Of a stretch of 54,107 nt of DNA, positions 51,435 through 54,107 are shown piece after piece. The stretch's first letter is position 1; every line of letters begins with the position of its first letter. The stretch spans positions 1 through 54,107 of the forward strand of contig NZ_BNDS01000032.1 of assembly GCF_014656545.1 (NCBI RefSeq), read 5' to 3'. This DNA comes from Neobacillus kokaensis (GTDB taxonomy: Bacteria; Bacillota; Bacilli; Bacillales; Cytobacillaceae). The translations under genes and the position numbers were made by a program. Below the pieces are notes generated by a model. That model had not been told where the DNA came from. It saw nothing but the letters and a program-made list of their open reading frames with translations, and searched no databases.

Positions 51435-52931
51435 TTATTTACATGTATCAACATCTAAGTCTGTTACCGGCCACCAGAAGAATCCGTCCTTTTCTAGGAG
51501 CTGATCCGCTGCATCAGGTCCCATTGTACCGGAATTATAGTTTGGAAAATCAGCCTTTTCCTTTGCCCATACATTTGAAATTTTATCAACAAATGCCCAG
51601 GAGTAAGCAACCTCGTCCCAATGAGTAAAGTTCGTAGCATCGCCACGCATACAGTCATAAAGCAGTTTTTCGTAGCCTTCCGGCGTGTTCATTGCATTTG
51701 TTCCTGTATTTGAAAAACTTAATTTTACTGTTTGGGCATCTAGGTGACCGCCTGCATGTTTAGCATTTAAGTGCAGGGTAATTCCTTCTTCAGGTTGAAT
51801 GTGAATCACCAGCAGGTTTGGATTCAGCATTTTTTCCGGCTGGTAATATAAATTCATCGGAATATCTTTAAATTGAATAACGATTTTCGTTGATTTTGTT
51901 TCCATTCTTTTTCCGGTACGGATATAAAATGGAACACCTGCCCAGCGGAAATTGTCAATCATGACTTTTCCGGCCACAAACGTTTCGGTATTAGATTCTT
52001 GATCTACCATTGGTTCGTCGCGATATTTTGGTACTTGTTTTCCATTAATAGTTCCAGCATCATACTGGCCGCGGACAAAATAATCTTTTACTTCATCACC
52101 CTCGATGGTTCGCAAGGAACGGAACACGCGGACTTTTTCTGAACGGATTTCATCGGTTGTCAGGCTGATTGGAGGTTCCATCGCAAGTAGTGCTACCATT
52201 TGCAGCATATGGTTTTGCAGCATGTCACGCAGTGCACCGCTTGTTTCATAATAGCGGCCGCGTTCTTCCACCCCAAGGCTTTCACTGGAAGTCACCTGAA
52301 TATTAGAAATATAGCGGTTATTCCAAAGCGGTTCAAAGATTGCGTTAGCGAAACGGATGACCTCAATATTTCGGACCATCTCTTTTCCTAAATAATGGTC
52401 AATTCGATAAATTTCTTCCTCAGAAAAGGCGGTTCGAATTTGATGATTTAATTCTTTTGCGGATGCTAGGTCATGCCCAAATGGTTTTTCAATTACCAGG
52501 CGTTTATAACCTTTGACATCTGTTAAGCCGTCTGATTTCAAATGCAAAGCAATCGGTCCGAAGAATTCTGGTGCCATTGCCAGGTAGAAAATCCGGTTTC
52601 CTTCAAGCTGGTAATGCTCATCAACCTCGTCAGCAAGCTTTTTTAAAGCTGAATATGAATTTGAATCGGCTACATCATGGGATTGATAGTAGAAATGCCT
52701 TACGAATTCTTCAATGTCGTCCTTTTCTCCCAACGCAGATGTGACTGAATCCTTTATAGACTGTTGAAATTCATCATTAGAAAGGGTTCTTCTGCCTACG
52801 CCAATTACTGCAAACCGTTCTGATAATTTACCTCGTTCAAATAATCGGTAAAGGGAAGGGAATAGCTTTCGTTTTGCCAAATCACCTGTTGCCCCGAAAA
52901 TCATGATTAATGAAGTCATGTTTTGTTCCAC
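51435..52931 (-). CDS. zwf: Glucose-6-phosphate 1-dehydrogenase
   Basis: 498 aa on the minus strand from GTG 52931, after AGAGAGGTAAC. N-terminal NADP fold GATGDLAKRKLFPSLYRLFE, active-site RIDHYLGKE (residues 176-184), substrate lysine in VIEKPFG, and TSSESLGVEERGRYYE and AGVPFYIRTGKRM further on. It oxidises glucose 6-phosphate to 6-phosphogluconolactone and feeds the pentose phosphate pathway. Its divergent neighbour rnz is as in B. subtilis. Confidence 0.97.
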   Translation of the reverse strand: MEQNMTSLIMIFGATGDLAKRKLFPSLYRLFERGKLSERFAVIGVGRRTLSNDEFQQSIKDSVTSALGEKDDIEEFVRHFYYQSHDVADSNSYSALKKLADEVDEHYQLEGNRIFYLAMAPEFFGPIALHLKSDGLTDVKGYKRLVIEKPFGHDLASAKELNHQIRTAFSEEEIYRIDHYLGKEMVRNIEVIRFANAIFEPLWNNRYISNIQVTSSESLGVEERGRYYETSGALRDMLQNHMLQMVALLAMEPPISLTTDEIRSEKVRVFRSLRTIEGDEVKDYFVRGQYDAGTINGKQVPKYRDEPMVDQESNTETFVAGKVMIDNFRWAGVPFYIRTGKRMETKSTKIVIQFKDIPMNLYYQPEKMLNPNLLVIHIQPEEGITLHLNAKHAGGHLDAQTVKLSFSNTGTNAMNTPEGYEKLLYDCMRGDATNFTHWDEVAYSWAFVDKISNVWAKEKADFPNYNSGTMGPDAADQLLEKDGFFWWPVTDLDVDTCK

Positions 52932-53034
52932 TATATAGTTACCTCTCTTCTTGCAGCATACTCGCTTATGTATTTATTAACAAAAATAATAGTATCGGTT
53001 TCTCTTAGATTTCTCAAATATATTGATTTGCATG

Positions 53035-53057
53035 TATGAAATTACTTTTGTTTCATA
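53035..53057. promoter_or_regulatory. Inverted repeat between zwf and rnz
   Basis: TATGAAA (53035-53041) and TTTCATA (53051-53057) are perfect inverted repeats around nine bases, in the divergent 197-base gap. A possible extended -10 (TGCTATATT near 53086-53094) for rnz lies after it. Confidence 0.35.
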
Positions 53058-53128
53058 TGATTTTCGGGTAATTGAAAGATGTTTATGCTATATTATCCAT
53101 ATTGGTAAATTGGAACGGAGGGTTTGTC

Positions 53129-54052
53129 GTGGATATTTTTTTCTTAGGAACAGGAGCAGGGATGCCTGCTAAGCTTCGCAATGTCACATCGATAGCACTT
53201 AAACTGCTCGAGGAGCGCGGGGCGGTTTGGCTGTTCGATGCCGGTGAAGCTACACAGCACCAAATTTTACATACCTCAATTAAACCGAGGAGGATTGAAA
53301 AAATTTTCATCACCCATCTTCATGGCGATCATATATACGGCCTTCCCGGCTTATTGTCAAGCCGGTCATTTCAAGGCGGAGACTCAGAGGTGACCGTATA
53401 TGGACCAAAAGGAATTCAGGAATTTTTGCAGGTAAGTCTATCGATTAGCCAGACCTACTTGAAATATCCGTTAAAGGTTGTCGAAATCGACGAAGGGATT
53501 GTGCTCGAAGATGAGCAATTTTTGGTAGAGGCTAAGATTTTAGATCATGGCATTACCTCTTTTGGATATCGAATTGTAGAAAAGGACAGGCCGGGTACCT
53601 TACTGGCTGATAAGCTGATGGATGCAGGAGTGCCGGCAGGGCCGATATTTCGAAAAATAAAGAATGGTGATACTGTTACATTAGAAGATGGCCGGGTAAT
53701 TGAGCCGAGCGAGTTTTTAGGACCTGCCCAAAAAGGACGGATTGTGACCATTCTTGGAGATACAAGGTCTTGTGAGAATGCGATGTTGCTGGCTAGGGGT
53801 GCGGATCTGTTAATTCATGAAGCAACCTTCTCGAAAGGGGAGGAGGCACTTGCTTTTGATTACTTCCATTCGACTACCCATCAGGCTGCTGAGATTGCGA
53901 GGAGGGCTGAATGTAAGCAATTATGTTTGACACACATTAGCTCTCGCTATGATAAGACTGCGTGGAAGGAATTAGCGGCAGAGGCTCAAGAGATCTTTCC
54001 TAATACTGATATTGCCGAGGATTTTAAGGAAATTAAGATTCCTTATAAATAA
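53129..54052 (+). CDS. rnz: Ribonuclease Z (tRNA 3' end processing)
   Basis: 307 aa from GTG 53129, six bases after CGGAGGG; an ATG at 53072 would add 19 residues without family support. Beta-lactamase fold with the metal site THLHGDH (H63, H65, D67, H68) in IEKIFITHLHGDHIYGLPG, ILDHGITSFGYR, VTILGDTRSCENAMLLA and LTHISSRYD. It removes the 3' trailer of tRNA precursors lacking encoded CCA. Length equals that of the B. subtilis enzyme. Confidence 0.97.
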   Translation: MDIFFLGTGAGMPAKLRNVTSIALKLLEERGAVWLFDAGEATQHQILHTSIKPRRIEKIFITHLHGDHIYGLPGLLSSRSFQGGDSEVTVYGPKGIQEFLQVSLSISQTYLKYPLKVVEIDEGIVLEDEQFLVEAKILDHGITSFGYRIVEKDRPGTLLADKLMDAGVPAGPIFRKIKNGDTVTLEDGRVIEPSEFLGPAQKGRIVTILGDTRSCENAMLLARGADLLIHEATFSKGEEALAFDYFHSTTHQAAEIARRAECKQLCLTHISSRYDKTAWKELAAEAQEIFPNTDIAEDFKEIKIPYK

Positions 54053-54055
54053 GAA

Positions 54056-54107
54056 AGAGGCTGGGACAAAACCCCTCTCTGAGATGAAAAAGCCGGTGAA
54101 ATTTTAC
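54056..54107 (+). repeat. Start of a GGCTGGGACAAAACCCC-type intergenic element, cut by the window end
   Basis: AGAGG and CCTCT can pair around CTGGGACAAAAC, followed by GAAAAAGCCGG. Similar GGGACAAAA elements occur in many Firmicutes. Only the first half is visible. Confidence 0.35.

Noticed and set aside
51359..51628. Plus-strand ORF over the end of zwf
   Set aside because: It starts in the terminator hairpin and mirrors zwf; no family signal.
1..54107. CRISPR arrays, tRNA/rRNA genes, prophage or IS elements
   Set aside because: No regularly spaced direct repeats, no recognisable RNA gene core, and no transposase or integrase motif were seen.

Overview
This window is chromosomal DNA from an AT-rich, endospore-forming member of the Bacillaceae. 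The evidence is a complete eight-gene spoIIIA operon, spoIVB, spo0A with sigma-H and 0A-box signals, and a gene order (spoIIIA - accBC - yqhY - nusB - folD - xseAB - ispA - dxs - tlyA - ahrC - recN - spoIVB - spo0A - yqiK - bkd - brxB - artPQM - yqjD/E - polY - zwf - rnz) that follows the yqh-yqj region of Bacillus subtilis. A Neobacillus/Bacillus-type soil organism is my inference. No tRNA, rRNA, CRISPR array, phage or transposase gene was seen.

Layout. (1) 1-4180: a cluster not found at this place in B. subtilis that looks like a System I cytochrome c maturation (Ccm) locus: a CcmI-like fragment with an apparent frameshift, a 331-aa secreted/membrane protein of unknown function, CcmA, CcmB, CcmC, a 43-aa CcmD-like protein and a ResA/CcmG-like thioredoxin. 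It is cut by the left edge, so CcmE/CcmF/CcmH may lie outside. (2) 4292-4969: a convergent SIMPL-domain gene. (3) 5182-10341: spoIIIAA-AH behind a sigma-E promoter; spoIIIAD appears to start at ATT. (4) 10555-16995: fatty-acid precursor synthesis (accBC, yqhY), nusB, folD, exonuclease VII and farnesyl-diphosphate synthase. (5) 17141-25562: dxs with a promoter and terminator-like leader, tlyA, ahrC, recN, spoIVB, spo0A, and a glycerophosphodiester phosphodiesterase. (6) 25587-36366: yqzF and the branched-chain keto-acid operon ptb-bcd-buk-lpdV-bkdAA-bkdAB-bkdB with its sigma-54 activator BkdR and a canonical -24/-12 promoter. (7) 36405-43261: a PadR/HAAS-type regulator pair, then mutA-mutB-meaB (methylmalonyl-CoA mutase) and brxB. 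(8) 43460-54052: arginine ABC transporter under tandem ARG boxes, an L,D-transpeptidase, an unlisted 32-aa Prli42-like mini-protein, mce and a propionyl-CoA carboxylase beta subunit, an M20 peptidase, DNA polymerase IV, zwf and rnz.

How it works together. Valine, isoleucine and leucine are deaminated by Bcd and oxidised by the Bkd complex; Ptb/Buk turn the acyl-CoAs into acids with ATP gain. Propionyl-CoA arising from this route can be carboxylated (PccB-like), epimerised (Mce) and isomerised (MutAB, protected by MeaB) to succinyl-CoA. This replaces the methylcitrate (mmg/prp) genes that sit near here in B. subtilis.

Most notable non-coding observations: a dispersed intergenic hairpin repeat in three copies with compensatory base changes, an attenuator-like leader before dxs, a structured ahrC leader, an intra-operon hairpin between bcd and buk, and a FapR-like palindrome at the accB promoter. 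Start sites were re-chosen from ribosome binding sites and family N-termini; all functional calls rest on reading motifs and remembered family features, with no database search.
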